In this document: one piece after another, positions 1 to 9,693 of the stretch | Layout of the letters: every line of letters starts with the position of its first letter | Numbering within the stretch: the stretch's first letter is position 1 | Assembly (NCBI RefSeq): GCF_022340605.1 | Contig: NZ_JAJDNQ010000144.1 | Span: 1 to 34,086, forward strand | Length of the DNA: 34,086 bases | Source of the DNA: Thiohalocapsa sp. | GTDB taxonomy: Bacteria; Pseudomonadota; Gammaproteobacteria; Chromatiales; Chromatiaceae | Direction of reading: 5' to 3' | Notes under the pieces: generated by a model | What the model saw: the letters and a program-made list of their open reading frames with translations, nothing else | Told to the model about the DNA's origin: nothing | Database searches by the model: none | Program-made: the position numbers and the translations under genes

Positions 1-1572
1 CAGGCGGCCGTGGCGCGCATCATCGACTGGGCGCGGGGTCGCGGGCTGGAGGGCCGGGTGGAGGTGCTGGGCTTCGTCGACGACGGCAAGAGCATCGACT
101 GGATTCGCGCGGCTGGCGGCGGCGTCATGAACCTGCTCGCCAAGGGCAGCCGCAAGCACTGCGAGACCCAGTTGCGCAAGTCCCTGGAGGCGCACGCCGA
201 GGATATCCGCCGCAATGTGGCCCTGGCCGGCGAGCGTGGGCTCCGGGTCAACCTGTATTTGGAGGACTGGTCCAACGGCTACGCCGACGACCGCGACTAC
301 GTCTACACCCTGATGGAGCACCTGCAAGGCAGCGGCGTCGGTCACTTCATGCTGCCGGACACCTTGGGAGTGATGACCCCCGAGAAGGTCTTCGCGGCCG
401 TCATGGACATGAGCCGGCGCTTCCCGGGCTGCCGCTTCGACTTCCATCCGCACAACGACTACGGGCTGGCCACCGCCAACGTCGTCGCCGCCGCGCAGGC
501 CGGTGCCGCAGCCGTGCACTGCACCGTCAACTGCCTCGGCGAGCGTGCTGGCAATGCCTCCCTGGCGGAGGTAGTGGTCAACTTGCGCGACCAGCTCGAC
601 CTCTCCCTCGGCATCGACGAGCAGCACCTGGCCCGCGTCAGCGAGCTGGTGCAGCACTTCTCCGGCAAGCGCATCGCCGACAATGCCCCCATCGTCGGCG
701 AAGATGTCTTCACCCAGACCGCCGGCATCCACGCCGACGGCGACAACAAGGGCAGCCTGTACGTGACCCGGCTCTCGCCGGAGCGCTTCGGCCGCCGGCG
801 CGTTTATGCGCTGGGCAAGCTGGCCGGCAAGGCGTCGCTGGCCAAGAACCTGGAGCGGCTCGGCGTCCGCCTGTCGGAAGAGCAGCAGCGCAAGGTGCTG
901 GCGCGCATCGTCGAGCTCGGCGATTCCAAGAAGCGCATCACCTTCGAGGATCTGCCATTTATCATCGCTGAGGTGTTGGAGTCCAGCGAGTACGACCACG
1001 CGGAGCTGCTCGCCTGCAACGTCTCCTCCAGCCTAGGCCTGGAGTCCACCGCCAGCATCAAGCTGCGCCTCCACGACACCGTGCACACCGCCACCGGCAG
1101 CGGCAACGGCGGCTTCGACGCCTTCAACAAGGCGCTCGCCGTCATCACCGAGCGCGAGGGGCTGAGCCTGCCGCAGCTGGTGGACTACGAGGTGCGTATC
1201 CCCAAGGGCGGGCGCACCGACGCGCTCACCGAGTGCACCATCACCTGGGCGTCGCCCGCGGCGCCAGCCCGCGCGGCCGCCACGCCGCCGGCGAGTGAGG
1301 CGCCGGGCGATGCCCGCCAGCCCACCGCCGCGCGTGCGGCGAGCGGTGCGGCCAGCAAGGCCGGCGAGTTCAAGACCCGCGGCGTGCACGCCAACCAGGT
1401 GTTCGCCTCCATCAACGCGGCCATGCGCATGCTGAATTTGGTGGTGCACTGGTCGCTGCAGGGGGCCGCCGCGCGGGCCGATGCCGAGGTTCGCGCGCCG
1501 GCGCAGGACGGACCCGCCGGCGCACAGTCGCCGCGGCGCGAATCCCGCGAGCCTGCCCAAGGCGTGGCCTGA
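1..1572 (+). CDS. 2-isopropylmalate/citramalate synthase-family protein (5' partial)
   Basis: The reading frame is open from base 1, so the N-terminus lies outside the window; the GTG at 10 is just an internal codon. Counting from that codon, it carries PDTLG (116-120), the metal-binding HPHND (146-150) on a TIM-barrel strand, and NCLGERAGNA (174-183), all typical of the DRE-TIM metallolyase family that condenses acetyl-CoA with a 2-oxoacid. A LeuA-type allosteric domain follows (about 330-490), ending in the conserved GVHANQVFASINAAMRMLN segment. LeuA and CimA cannot be told apart because the N-terminal catalytic motifs are missing. Odd point: about 40 Ala/Pro-rich residues (about 409-448) interrupt the regulatory domain between TECTITW and FKTRGVHAN, and a low-complexity tail follows. 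Family assignment is firm; substrate is not. Confidence 0.85.
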   Translation, partial: QAAVARIIDWARGRGLEGRVEVLGFVDDGKSIDWIRAAGGGVMNLLAKGSRKHCETQLRKSLEAHAEDIRRNVALAGERGLRVNLYLEDWSNGYADDRDYVYTLMEHLQGSGVGHFMLPDTLGVMTPEKVFAAVMDMSRRFPGCRFDFHPHNDYGLATANVVAAAQAGAAAVHCTVNCLGERAGNASLAEVVVNLRDQLDLSLGIDEQHLARVSELVQHFSGKRIADNAPIVGEDVFTQTAGIHADGDNKGSLYVTRLSPERFGRRRVYALGKLAGKASLAKNLERLGVRLSEEQQRKVLARIVELGDSKKRITFEDLPFIIAEVLESSEYDHAELLACNVSSSLGLESTASIKLRLHDTVHTATGSGNGGFDAFNKALAVITEREGLSLPQLVDYEVRIPKGGRTDALTECTITWASPAAPARAAATPPASEAPGDARQPTAARAASGAASKAGEFKTRGVHANQVFASINAAMRMLNLVVHWSLQGAAARADAEVRAPAQDGPAGAQSPRRESREPAQGVA

Positions 1573-1600
1573 ATGGCGCCGCACCCGGCCGGGCGCCGCC

Positions 1601-1667
1601 GTGGGAGCGGCGTCCCCGCCGCGATCGGCCCGGTCCAAGCCGATCGCGCCGATGACGGCGCTCCCAC
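1601..1667. repeat. REP-type palindrome, copy 1
   Basis: An inverted repeat whose left arm reads GTGGGAGCGGCGTCCCCGCC and whose right arm ends in ACGGCGCTCCCAC, with a roughly 30-base loop. The same palindrome recurs at 2085, 3391, 20502 and 32339. It lies between the synthase gene and the small membrane-protein gene. The RAYT at 21272 is the obvious candidate for the enzyme that spreads it. This copy lacks the ATCATGA-like head box seen beside copies 2, 3 and 4. Confidence 0.8.
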
Positions 1668-1725
1668 TGGCGCCGAAGTCGCCGCGAGCCAATCCAGCAT
1701 ATCCTTGAGTCATCGAGTCCCAGTC

Positions 1726-1989
1726 ATGTCCAACACGCCCGCCAAGGCCCCGTCGCTGCTCGCCATTTCCGTCGCCTGGTCGCTGGTCATCGCCTCGATC
1801 ATGACTGGCATCACCTTCCTGCATCAGACCCCCGGTGAGGTGGCCTCGGTCGGCGCCGGTCTGGGTTGGAAGCAGATCGGCTTTCTCTTCCTGCTCTGGT
1901 TCGTTGCCGCGGAGGTGACGCTGGTGGTGGGAGGGGCGCTCTACTTGGGCGTGGCGTGGTTGCTGCGCAAGGGCCGGCGCGGTGGATAG
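1726..1989 (+). CDS. Small two-helix inner-membrane protein, unknown function
   Basis: An 87-residue protein beginning MSNTPAKAPSLLAIS. The ATG at 1726 was chosen because the frame upstream runs through the REP palindrome and codes no plausible protein. Two hydrophobic segments are clear: about residues 9-29, and about 46-74, which contains FLFLLWFVAAEVTLVVGG. A short basic tail (RKGRRGG) follows, suggesting a cytoplasmic C-terminus. I recognise no family. It sits between the synthase-family gene and an AEC permease, both on the same strand, but REP elements on each side argue against a tight operon. Codon use matches its neighbours, supporting a real gene. Confidence 0.6.
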   Translation: MSNTPAKAPSLLAISVAWSLVIASIMTGITFLHQTPGEVASVGAGLGWKQIGFLFLLWFVAAEVTLVVGGALYLGVAWLLRKGRRGG

Positions 1990-2084
1990 CGGCGCGCCCC
2001 CGCACGCGGCACCGGGGCTCGCGCCCGCGTGCGAGGCGCTGACGCTCGCCCATGGCGGCGTCGATCATGAGCCCGTACGCTGGC

Positions 2085-2143
2085 GTGGGAGCGCCGTCTT
2101 CGGCGCGATGGGCGTCGAATTGCCGCGGGGACGCCGCTCCTGC
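2085..2143. repeat. REP-type palindrome, copy 2 (minus orientation)
   Basis: GTGGGAGCGCCGTCTTCGGC pairs imperfectly with GGGGACGCCGCTCCTGC. Read on the minus strand, the palindrome is preceded by GATCATAATCTTGTCC, matching the GATCATGATTCGGGCC head beside copy 3 on the plus strand. This copy is therefore inverted relative to copy 3. It lies just upstream of the AEC permease gene. Confidence 0.75.
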
Positions 2144-2211
2144 GGCACCATGGCTCTGGACAAGATTATGATCGCGGCCCAACGAGCAATGATCCGGACG
2201 AGGCGATCCCG

Positions 2212-3168
2212 ATGGACCTGACGCTGCGCGCCGCCGAATCCATGCTGCTGATGGTGACGCTGTTCGCGGCGGCGATTGCCCTGCGGAGCACCCGGGTGCT
2301 GAACGAAGACCACGCCGACATCTTCGCTCGCGCCGTCACCCAGCTCATCCTGCCGGCGCTGGTGTTCTCGCACCTCGCGCGGCACCAGATCACGTGGGAG
2401 ATGCTGGAGGCGCCGGGGCTGATGCTCTCCAGCTGCATCGCGCTGATGCTGCTGGGGTATCTCGCCGGGCGCTTTGTCTTCCGGCTGCCGCGGCCGAGCC
2501 TTGGTGCCTTTCTGCTTTGCACCGGCTTTCCGTCCGCCGCCTTTCTCGGCATCGCGCTGGTGGAGATCGTCTACCCCCACCACGGCAATCTGGAAGAGAC
2601 GGTGCTGATCGCCGAGGTCGGTGTCGGCGTGCCGCTGTTCATCCTCGGGCCGCTGATTGCCGCGCACTTCGCCGCGCGAGGTGATGACGACAGCTTCTCG
2701 GTGCTTCGCGGGCTGCTCCACTATCTGGTCTCGCCCATCTTCATCGCGCTGCTCGCCGGGTTCCTGTGGGGCGGCTTCGCGTTGCCCACCGGCGGCAACC
2801 TGGCGCTCGATGTGCTGTTTGGCGCCTGCAAACAGCTCGAGAACGGTCTCGTGCCCGTTGTCGGGCTCGCGCTCGGGCTGATGCTGCGGCCCCTGCCAGT
2901 GCGGCATCTGGCGCCGCTGATCCTGTTTGTGGCAGTGGCCCAGCTGTTGCTCCAGCCGCTGTACCTGGCCGGGGGTGCCGACATGCTTCACCTGCTGCCG
3001 GAGCAGCGCGACTCGCTCATGGTGCAGGGCGCGGCGCCGGCCGCGACGCTGCCGGCCATCTTTTCCCGTCAATATGGCGCCGACAGCCAGCTCGCCGCGG
3101 CGCTGATCCTGGCCACCACGCTGCTCGGCATCGTCAGTATCCCGCTGGTGGTACCGTGGCTTGCTTGA
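2212..3168 (+). CDS. AEC-family permease (auxin efflux carrier / malonate transporter type)
   Basis: A 318-residue, highly hydrophobic protein with about ten predicted transmembrane segments in two halves separated by a short charged loop (AARGDDDSFSV, about 155-165). Both the length and the two-times-five helix pattern fit the AEC superfamily, inner-membrane secondary carriers for small organic anions. Features typical of the family include the Pro-containing segment LILPALVFSHLA in the first half and MVQGAAPAATLPAIF near the start of the last two helices. The substrate cannot be read from sequence. The ATG at 2212 directly precedes the amphipathic first helix. It is flanked by REP elements and appears to be transcribed alone; no promoter could be assigned. 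Confidence 0.85.
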   Translation: MDLTLRAAESMLLMVTLFAAAIALRSTRVLNEDHADIFARAVTQLILPALVFSHLARHQITWEMLEAPGLMLSSCIALMLLGYLAGRFVFRLPRPSLGAFLLCTGFPSAAFLGIALVEIVYPHHGNLEETVLIAEVGVGVPLFILGPLIAAHFAARGDDDSFSVLRGLLHYLVSPIFIALLAGFLWGGFALPTGGNLALDVLFGACKQLENGLVPVVGLALGLMLRPLPVRHLAPLILFVAVAQLLLQPLYLAGGADMLHLLPEQRDSLMVQGAAPAATLPAIFSRQYGADSQLAAALILATTLLGIVSIPLVVPWLA

Positions 3169-3390
3169 GCCTGGATGCGGGCGGCCCCGGCTGTTGTCGA
3201 CTCCTGTGATGGATCACGAGATCCCGGCCTTGGGGTGTGCCACGCTAGCCCGCGTCGGCGGAACCAGGCGGCAACAGCCGCTCAATCGCTTTGCGGACGT
3301 TCGGGCTCATGTGGATGGGGCGAATGTCGATGGATTGCGTCGTCTGGACGGGATGGCCTCGATCATGATTCGGGCCAGCGCCTCACTCCC

Positions 3391-3449
3391 GTGGGAGCGG
3401 CGTCCTCGCCGCGACCGGACGCCCGTCGCGCCGAGGACGGCGCTCCCAC
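3391..3449. repeat. REP-type palindrome, copy 3
   Basis: This is the cleanest copy: GTGGGAGCGGCGTCCTCGCC on the left and GCCGAGGACGGCGCTCCCAC on the right, a near-perfect 19-20 base inverted repeat around a short loop. It is preceded about 25 bases upstream by GATCATGATTCGGGCC, the head box shared with copies 2 and 4. Confidence 0.85.
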
Positions 3450-3566
3450 GCGGGCAGACTGGTTGTGCTCGACGCCGACGGGATGCCCGCCTACTGGCGC
3501 AGTCATGCGGAAGTATCGAGGCCACTCTCCAGGCCGCCCGCGGCGCTGATCCGTTTCGACCTGGAG

Positions 3567-3602
3567 GCCGACACGCCGGCCGATACGCCGGCCGACACTC
3601 TG
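3567..3602. repeat. Three tandem 12-bp units
   Basis: The units GCCGACACGCCG, GCCGATACGCCG and GCCGACACTCTG follow one another without a gap. They lie in non-coding sequence beyond the 3' end of the NtrC-type gene. The last unit also forms one arm of the larger GACACTC/GAGTGTC hairpin. Confidence 0.7.
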
Positions 3603-3778
3603 GCCGCGGGTCGCGCTGGCCGGAGTGTCGCCCTCCAGGGTGACACTCGCTCGCGGCGGACAGCGAACGGTAGCGATAATTCCATGGCCGTGCACTAGAG
3701 CGCACGGCCCGACGGCCGCACGCCGGCTCGGTCCCTGAGGGTTGGGGTGAGGAACAAGTCCCGGTCACGCGCCGGCGC

Positions 3779-5191
<1,413 letters not shown>

Positions 5192-6900
5192 ATGGTAAAG
5201 CAGGCGCCGCCCGAGCGGCCGCGCGCTGCACTGATGCGCCCGTCATGGGCCTCGACGATTTGACGGACGATGGTGAGCCCAAGCCCAATCCCGCCCTCGC
5301 GGCGGGTGAAGAACGGATCGAAGCAGCGCTCCAGCTCGGCCTCGGCGATGCCCGGGCCGTCGTCCTCCACCCACGCCTCGATGGCGCCGCCGACGTCCGC
5401 CGTGAAGATGGCGATGCGCCCACCCGGGCGCAGGTGCTGGATTGCGTTGAGCACCAGGTTCAGAAACACCTGGATGATCTGCTCGCGATCGCAGGCGATC
5501 ACCGGGTCCGCCGCGCCGCGGTGAATGGTCAGCGTGAGGTCGCCCTTACGGAGCTTGGCCTCCACCAGCGCGGCGACGTGGTCCAGCACCGCGTGCAGAT
5601 CCTCGGGCAGACGCTGCGGGGCGCGCGGCGAGGCGGCCTCGAGCAGCGTGGTGACGAGGCGATTGAGCCGTTCGGTCTCGGTGCCGATGAAGGCGGTCAG
5701 CTCCCGGTCCCGGGGGCTCAGATCGGTGCGGCGCTCCAGCATCTGCGCGGAGGACTTCAGAATGCCGAGCGGGGTGCGGACCTCGTGCGCCATGATGGCC
5801 GCCATCTCGCCTACCACCGCGAGCTTGCCGGCGCGGATCAGGTGCTCGCGGGAGCGGCTCAGCGCGGCGAGCATGTCGCCGAAGGCGCGGCTCAGCTCGC
5901 GCACCTCGGCCATGGGCGTGTCGATGTGCGGTGCGGTTGGCACCCGGGCCAGGTCGAGCTCGCGGGCGAAGTCGGTGAGCTGGCCGATGGGGCTCGCGAT
6001 GCGCGCGGAGAGCCGCGCGGCGAACCAGCCGGCGAGCACCAGTGTGGCGGCCAGTGCCGCCAGGATGGTCCAGGCGAGCCCGCGCACCGGTGCGAACGCG
6101 GTGTACTCGGGCTCCACGATATGCAGGTGCCAGCCCATGTCGGCGACGTGGCGGTAGCCGCTGGGGTCCCCGCGGCCCACCAGCAGGCCGTCCGCAGACG
6201 GGTCCGCGGGACCGCCGCCGGGCTCGTCGGACCCTTCGACTTGCGCTAGTACCGTCGCGCCGGCGAGTGGGCCGGCGGCGGCGATGACCTGCCCGTGATC
6301 GCCGGCGAGGAAGGCGGTGCGGGTGCTGCCCTCCACGGCGCCTGCCAGCAGGCCGCGGATTTCTGCTCCCTGTACCTCGGCGTAGAGCCAGCCCAGCGGC
6401 TGGCCGGAGATGGCACTGGTGATGCCGGTGCGCAGCATCAGCCGGTCGATGGTGCCCGGTCCGAAAGCGGGCGCCGGCGCCAGCGTCACGCCGGTGCGCT
6501 CGGCGTCCGTGGTCGGGGCAGGGGGGACGACCGTCCCGACCTGAGCATTGTCGCTGGATGCGATCACCCGGCCGTCGAGGTCGGTGCAGAAGACCCTGCC
6601 GTAGACCGTGCCGTGGCCGGCCTTGAGGTCGGCGAGCAAGCGGGCCAGGCGCTTGTCCACGTCGCCGACCCGGATGTCTTCCAGCAGCTCCAGCCGGCGC
6701 CATTCGCGCAGGTCCTCCAGCCGCTCGCTGAGGAAGGCGTCGAGCCGGCCCACCAGGGCCTGCGCGCTGGCGCGCAGATTTAGCCCGATCTCGGCCTGGA
6801 GCGAGCCGCGGAACTCGTAGAAAGACAATGCCCCGCTGAGCAGGATGGTCCCCGCCACCAGCCCCAGGAAGGCGCGCAGGATGGCCCAGCGGATGGTCAT

Positions 6901-7219
6901 GCCGGGTTGGACCCCGGCCACAGAAAGTGGGAGCGATGGGTTAGACTGCCCGGCCCACCCCCAGCGCATGCACCTCGCCGGGTGCTCGTCACCGCGGTGG
7001 CCGCTTGCTCCCGGGCGCCATGTTTGTCTCTCCTGCGGGTCATTGCCGGACCTTCTGACCTGGTACTACTGCGCCGAAATGCGACTAACCACTGGTGACC
7101 GGTTCGACAGCGAAATCGGGATCGCGGTCGATCCCGATCCCGATCCCGATCCCGATTTCTATACAGGCGCGCATGCAGCCAGCGGTTGCAGCAATTTGGC
7201 GCAAGCGTACCGCAGACCG
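6901..7219. other. Divergent intergenic region between kinase and barrel-protein genes
   Basis: This region must contain the promoters of both divergent units. It holds the GATCCC hexamer hairpin at 7112-7159. I could not assign a -35/-10 pair or a sigma-54 site; the closest GG-N10 candidate, near 7198, lacks the -12 GC. Confidence 0.5.
7112..7159. repeat. Hairpin with GATCCC hexamer-repeat arm
   Basis: GAAATCGGGATCG (7112-7124) is the exact reverse complement of CGATCCCGATTTC (7147-7159). Between them runs a tandem GATCCC array (7130-7156, four and a half units), so the hairpin can pair in several registers. Its design, short hexamer repeats forming the arms, resembles the elements at 25889 and 33096, but the hexamer differs. 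Confidence 0.8.
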
Positions 7220-8323
7220 ATGCCGGCCGTGCTTGGAACAGGGGGTGTACGACGCCATCGCCGCGGCCGTCCACGGTCGCCGCGGATGGCCGCGGCATTG
7301 CTGCTGGCCGGCGCGTTGCTCGCGAGCGTCCCGGTCCACGGCTACGAGCTGGGCATGGGCTACCCGCTCCCTTGGGGCAGTGTCGTGGCGGGGGGCTATG
7401 CGACCGTCAGGGCCGGACACTTGGATGGCGTGCCGGAAAAGGCCGCGGTGGAAGACCTGAGCCTGTTCCTGTCCGGCGGCATCGTGCCGCGCTGGCGCTT
7501 CTTCACCGAGCTGGAGCTCGGCAACCCGGTGGTCTGGCGCAATGGTGGGCCGACTATCGCCGACGCCGAATTCCACGTCGAGCGGTTGTACCTGGATCAT
7601 AGCCTGACACCGCGCGCCAGCCTGCGCCTCGGCAAGTTTCTCACCCCCATCGGGCGCTGGAACCTGATCCATGCCGAGCCGCTGGTGTGGTCCATCTTTC
7701 GTCCGCTGACCACCGCCTCCGCGTTTGCGCGCAATGCCAGCGGCGCCGAGCTGATCGGCACGCGGTCCTTAACCGCCTCGGAGCTCGAATACCGGCTCTG
7801 GGCCGACGACTCCCAGGCCCTGGACCGGGCGCCGGGCGGTGACGAGACCTACCTGGACGCGCCGGTGGAACCGAACCCGCCAAACCTCTTCAACCAGGCG
7901 GGTGGCTTGCGGCTGTGCTGGCGGGCTTTGGATGACGACTTGCAGATCGGACTCTCCTCGGCGCTGTTCAATCTGCGGCAGCGGGACGGGAACCGGGTAC
8001 TGGTGGGCACCGACCTGTTCTATCGCCATGCCGCCTGGGAGCTGACCGGGGAGGCCGTCTACCGCTGGGGGACAAACGGCGCTGGCGACGAGTGGGGCGG
8101 ATTCGCCCAGGTCGCCGCACCGCTCGGCGGTGGCCTGTACGCGGTGCTCTCGGGGGAAAGGTTCAAGGCCGAGGGCTACGACAGGGCCACCGATAGCGCG
8201 CGGGTGGGTCTCGCCTGGCGGCCGAAGCCGGCCTTGACCGTCAAGATCGAGTACCAGGAGTCCGGCGGCGAAGAGGAACTGGCGCCGGACGGTTGGCTGT
8301 TCTCGATCTCGGCACTGTTCTGA
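7220..8323 (+). CDS. Outer-membrane beta-barrel (porin-like) protein
   Basis: From the ATG at 7220 the protein has 367 residues: a very basic n-region (RRHRRGRPRSPR) followed by MAAALLLAGALLASVPVHG, a signal peptide with probable cleavage before YELGMG. The ATG at 7286 is an alternative start but would leave the signal peptide without positive charge. The mature part is rich in alternating hydrophobic/polar strands, for example RASLRLGKFLTPIGRWN, ELTGEAVYRW and PALTVKIEYQES, and ends in a C-terminal phenylalanine (SISALF), the usual barrel-assembly signal. The RLGKF segment is typical of strands in phosphate-selective or related porins. Its stop codon overlaps the start of the PstS-like gene, so the pair is one unit. 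The ligand is unknown. Confidence 0.8.
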   Translation: MPAVLGTGGVRRHRRGRPRSPRMAAALLLAGALLASVPVHGYELGMGYPLPWGSVVAGGYATVRAGHLDGVPEKAAVEDLSLFLSGGIVPRWRFFTELELGNPVVWRNGGPTIADAEFHVERLYLDHSLTPRASLRLGKFLTPIGRWNLIHAEPLVWSIFRPLTTASAFARNASGAELIGTRSLTASELEYRLWADDSQALDRAPGGDETYLDAPVEPNPPNLFNQAGGLRLCWRALDDDLQIGLSSALFNLRQRDGNRVLVGTDLFYRHAAWELTGEAVYRWGTNGAGDEWGGFAQVAAPLGGGLYAVLSGERFKAEGYDRATDSARVGLAWRPKPALTVKIEYQESGGEEELAPDGWLFSISALF

Positions 8324-8817
8324 TGGCGAGGTCCCGGAGCGCCGCGTGGGCGATGCTGCTGCTCTGTTCCGCCGCGACGTGGGCGGCGCAGTCCCCGCCG
8401 CACATCGACGTGGTGACCGGGGCCGCGCCCATCGACCTGCGCCTGGACCGGTCGCAACTGCGCGATATCTTCCTCAAGCGCGTGGTCATCGACCGCTCGG
8501 GCACCGCGCTGGTGCCGCTCAACATGCCGCCCGATCACCCGTTGCGTGCGGCCTTCTCGGAGGCTCTGCTGGGCAAGACTCCGGAGGCACTGCGGCGCTT
8601 CTGGAACGAGCGCTACTTCCAGGGCGTTTCCCCGCCCTACGTGGTGCGTTCCCAGGAGGCGATGCTGCGGTTCGTCACCGAGACCCCCGGGGCGCTGGGC
8701 TACGTGGTCTCGTGCCGGGCGGATGAGCGCGTGCGGGTGGTCGCGGAGCTCCCGGTGCCGCAGGATCTGGCCGATGCGGTGGCGGCGCTGTGTGCGGCGT
8801 CTCAGGCTGGGCGCTGA
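8323..8817 (+). CDS. Small PstS-like periplasmic substrate-binding domain protein
   Basis: A 164-residue protein whose ATG overlaps the upstream TGA (TGATG). A signal peptide (MARSRSAAWAMLLLCSAATWAA) is followed by a short periplasmic-binding fold related to phosphate-binding PstS. The hallmarks are LRDIFLKRVVIDRSGTALVP, a Pro-rich loop, FWNERYFQGVSPPYVV, and FVTETPGALGYVVS. It is far shorter than a full two-lobed PstS, as is usual for this subfamily found beside barrel proteins and two-component systems. I infer that it binds a small anion and works with the barrel protein and perhaps the divergent kinase. Nothing in the sequence identifies the ligand. Confidence 0.75.
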   Translation: MARSRSAAWAMLLLCSAATWAAQSPPHIDVVTGAAPIDLRLDRSQLRDIFLKRVVIDRSGTALVPLNMPPDHPLRAAFSEALLGKTPEALRRFWNERYFQGVSPPYVVRSQEAMLRFVTETPGALGYVVSCRADERVRVVAELPVPQDLADAVAALCAASQAGR

Positions 8818-8841
8818 CCCTGCAACTCTCGTCTACGTTTT

Positions 8842-8854
8842 TTGCGCACTGCAA
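8842..8854. promoter_or_regulatory. Candidate upstream activator site (TTGC-N5-GCAA palindrome)
   Basis: TTGCGCACTGCAA is an inverted repeat centred at 8848, about 100 bases before the predicted start of the sigma-54 promoter, a usual distance for an NtrC-type dimer site. An A/T-rich stretch between it and the promoter (about 8880-8920) could bend or bind IHF. Position and symmetry are seen; binding by the 3779-5191 product is inferred. It is a single short palindrome, so confidence is low. Confidence 0.35.
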
Positions 8855-8921
8855 GAATAGTATGGCCTCATTGGGCCGTGGAAAAGTTACAAAAGTAAAT
8901 AAAAACAGCTAGATAAAAACC

Positions 8922-8937
8922 TGGCACGGAGGTCGCT
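8922..8937 (+). promoter_or_regulatory. Sigma-54 (-24/-12) promoter of the eight-gene operon
   Basis: TGGCACGGAGGTCGCT matches the sigma-54 consensus TGGCACG-N4-TTGC(A/T) at all but one position. The invariant GG (8923-8924) and GC (8935-8936) are separated by exactly ten bases. Transcription should begin near 8948, about 26 bases before the first ATG, which has a purine-rich GGGGGAC ribosome-binding stretch upstream. Upstream sequence is A/T-rich, unlike the rest of the window. The only visible sigma-54 activator gene lies at 3779-5191. Confidence 0.82.
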
Positions 8938-8973
8938 TATAGGGGCTGAAACCTGAACCGGGGGACAGCCCAC

Positions 8974-9693
8974 ATGACTCGAACGGACCCACTGTGCATC
9001 GACCCGCGGGTCGATCCACTGCTCACCGAGCTGCGCGAGCCCGTCGCGCTGCATCGCGCCGGGCCGGGACACCCGGCGCGGCCGGAATTGCACGGCTTCG
9101 TGCGCGACTGCTTCCGCCGCGCCCATGGCGCGCGGGTGGATAGCTTCTATCCCGACCTGCTCTGCTTCAGCGCCGCGAGCGGCATCCGTGCCGTGGTGGG
9201 CTACCGCGGAGCGCTCGACGAGCTCCTGTTCTTGGAGCACTACCTCGACCTGCCGGCCGAGGACCGGCTGACGGCGCTCACCGGCTCGGCGGTGCCGCGG
9301 GACGGCCTCGTGGAGGTCGGCAACCTGGCGCTGAGCGACGCCGGCCAGGCGCGCTGGCTCATCGCGGCCACCACCGCGTTCCTCGCTGCGGCCGGCTACC
9401 GCTGGGTGCTCTTCACCGCGACCCGGCCGTTGGCGAACGCCTTCCGCCGGCTCGGGTTGCGGCCGCTGCGGCTCGCGGACGCGGACCCGGCGCGGCTGCC
9501 CGACGGTGGCGCCGCTTGGGGCGCGTACTACCGTCAGGCGCCGGCGGTCTATGCCGGCGACATCCTGGCGGGCGCGGGCAAGCTTCAGGGCGCGGGCCGC
9601 TCGGCGCAGCCCTGTCTGCGCTCCCTGCTGGCACATGCCTGGTCGCTTGGCGCGTGCGCCGGCGCGCAAGCGCCGCGGGTGTCCGAGGCATGA
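8974..9693 (+). CDS. Thermostable hemolysin (delta-VPH) family protein, GNAT/LuxI-like
   Basis: A 239-residue cytoplasmic protein with the hallmarks of the thermostable hemolysin family: FYPDLL (58-63), VEVGNLALS (113-121), RWVLFTAT (143-150), WGAYY (182-186) and AGDI (194-197). Despite the historical name there is no signal peptide or membrane-active segment. The family has the look of N-acyltransferases of the GNAT or autoinducer-synthase type, so I infer an acyl-transfer role. It is the first gene after the sigma-54 promoter, and its stop overlaps the next start (ATGA at 9690-9693), so the ligase-like protein is translationally coupled to it. The C-terminal 40 residues are low-complexity. 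Family membership is firm; reaction is unknown. Confidence 0.85.
   Translation: MTRTDPLCIDPRVDPLLTELREPVALHRAGPGHPARPELHGFVRDCFRRAHGARVDSFYPDLLCFSAASGIRAVVGYRGALDELLFLEHYLDLPAEDRLTALTGSAVPRDGLVEVGNLALSDAGQARWLIAATTAFLAAAGYRWVLFTATRPLANAFRRLGLRPLRLADADPARLPDGGAAWGAYYRQAPAVYAGDILAGAGKLQGAGRSAQPCLRSLLAHAWSLGACAGAQAPRVSEA

Larger units (their letters stand above)
3169..3778. other. Non-coding intergenic region with REP copy 3 and a 12-bp repeat
   Basis: This gap separates the permease and the minus-strand NtrC-type gene, which converge here. I see no convincing gene. It holds a REP palindrome (3391-3449), three tandem 12-bp units (3567-3602), and a large imperfect hairpin in which GACACTCTGGCC (about 3594-3605) faces GGCCGGAGTGTC (about 3618-3629). 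The hairpin could serve as a bidirectional transcription barrier, but there is no T-run, so I do not call a terminator. Confidence 0.6.

Noticed and set aside
7194..7213. Second sigma-54 promoter before the barrel-protein gene
   Set aside because: TTGGCGC resembles the -24 box, but the GC expected ten bases after GG is missing.
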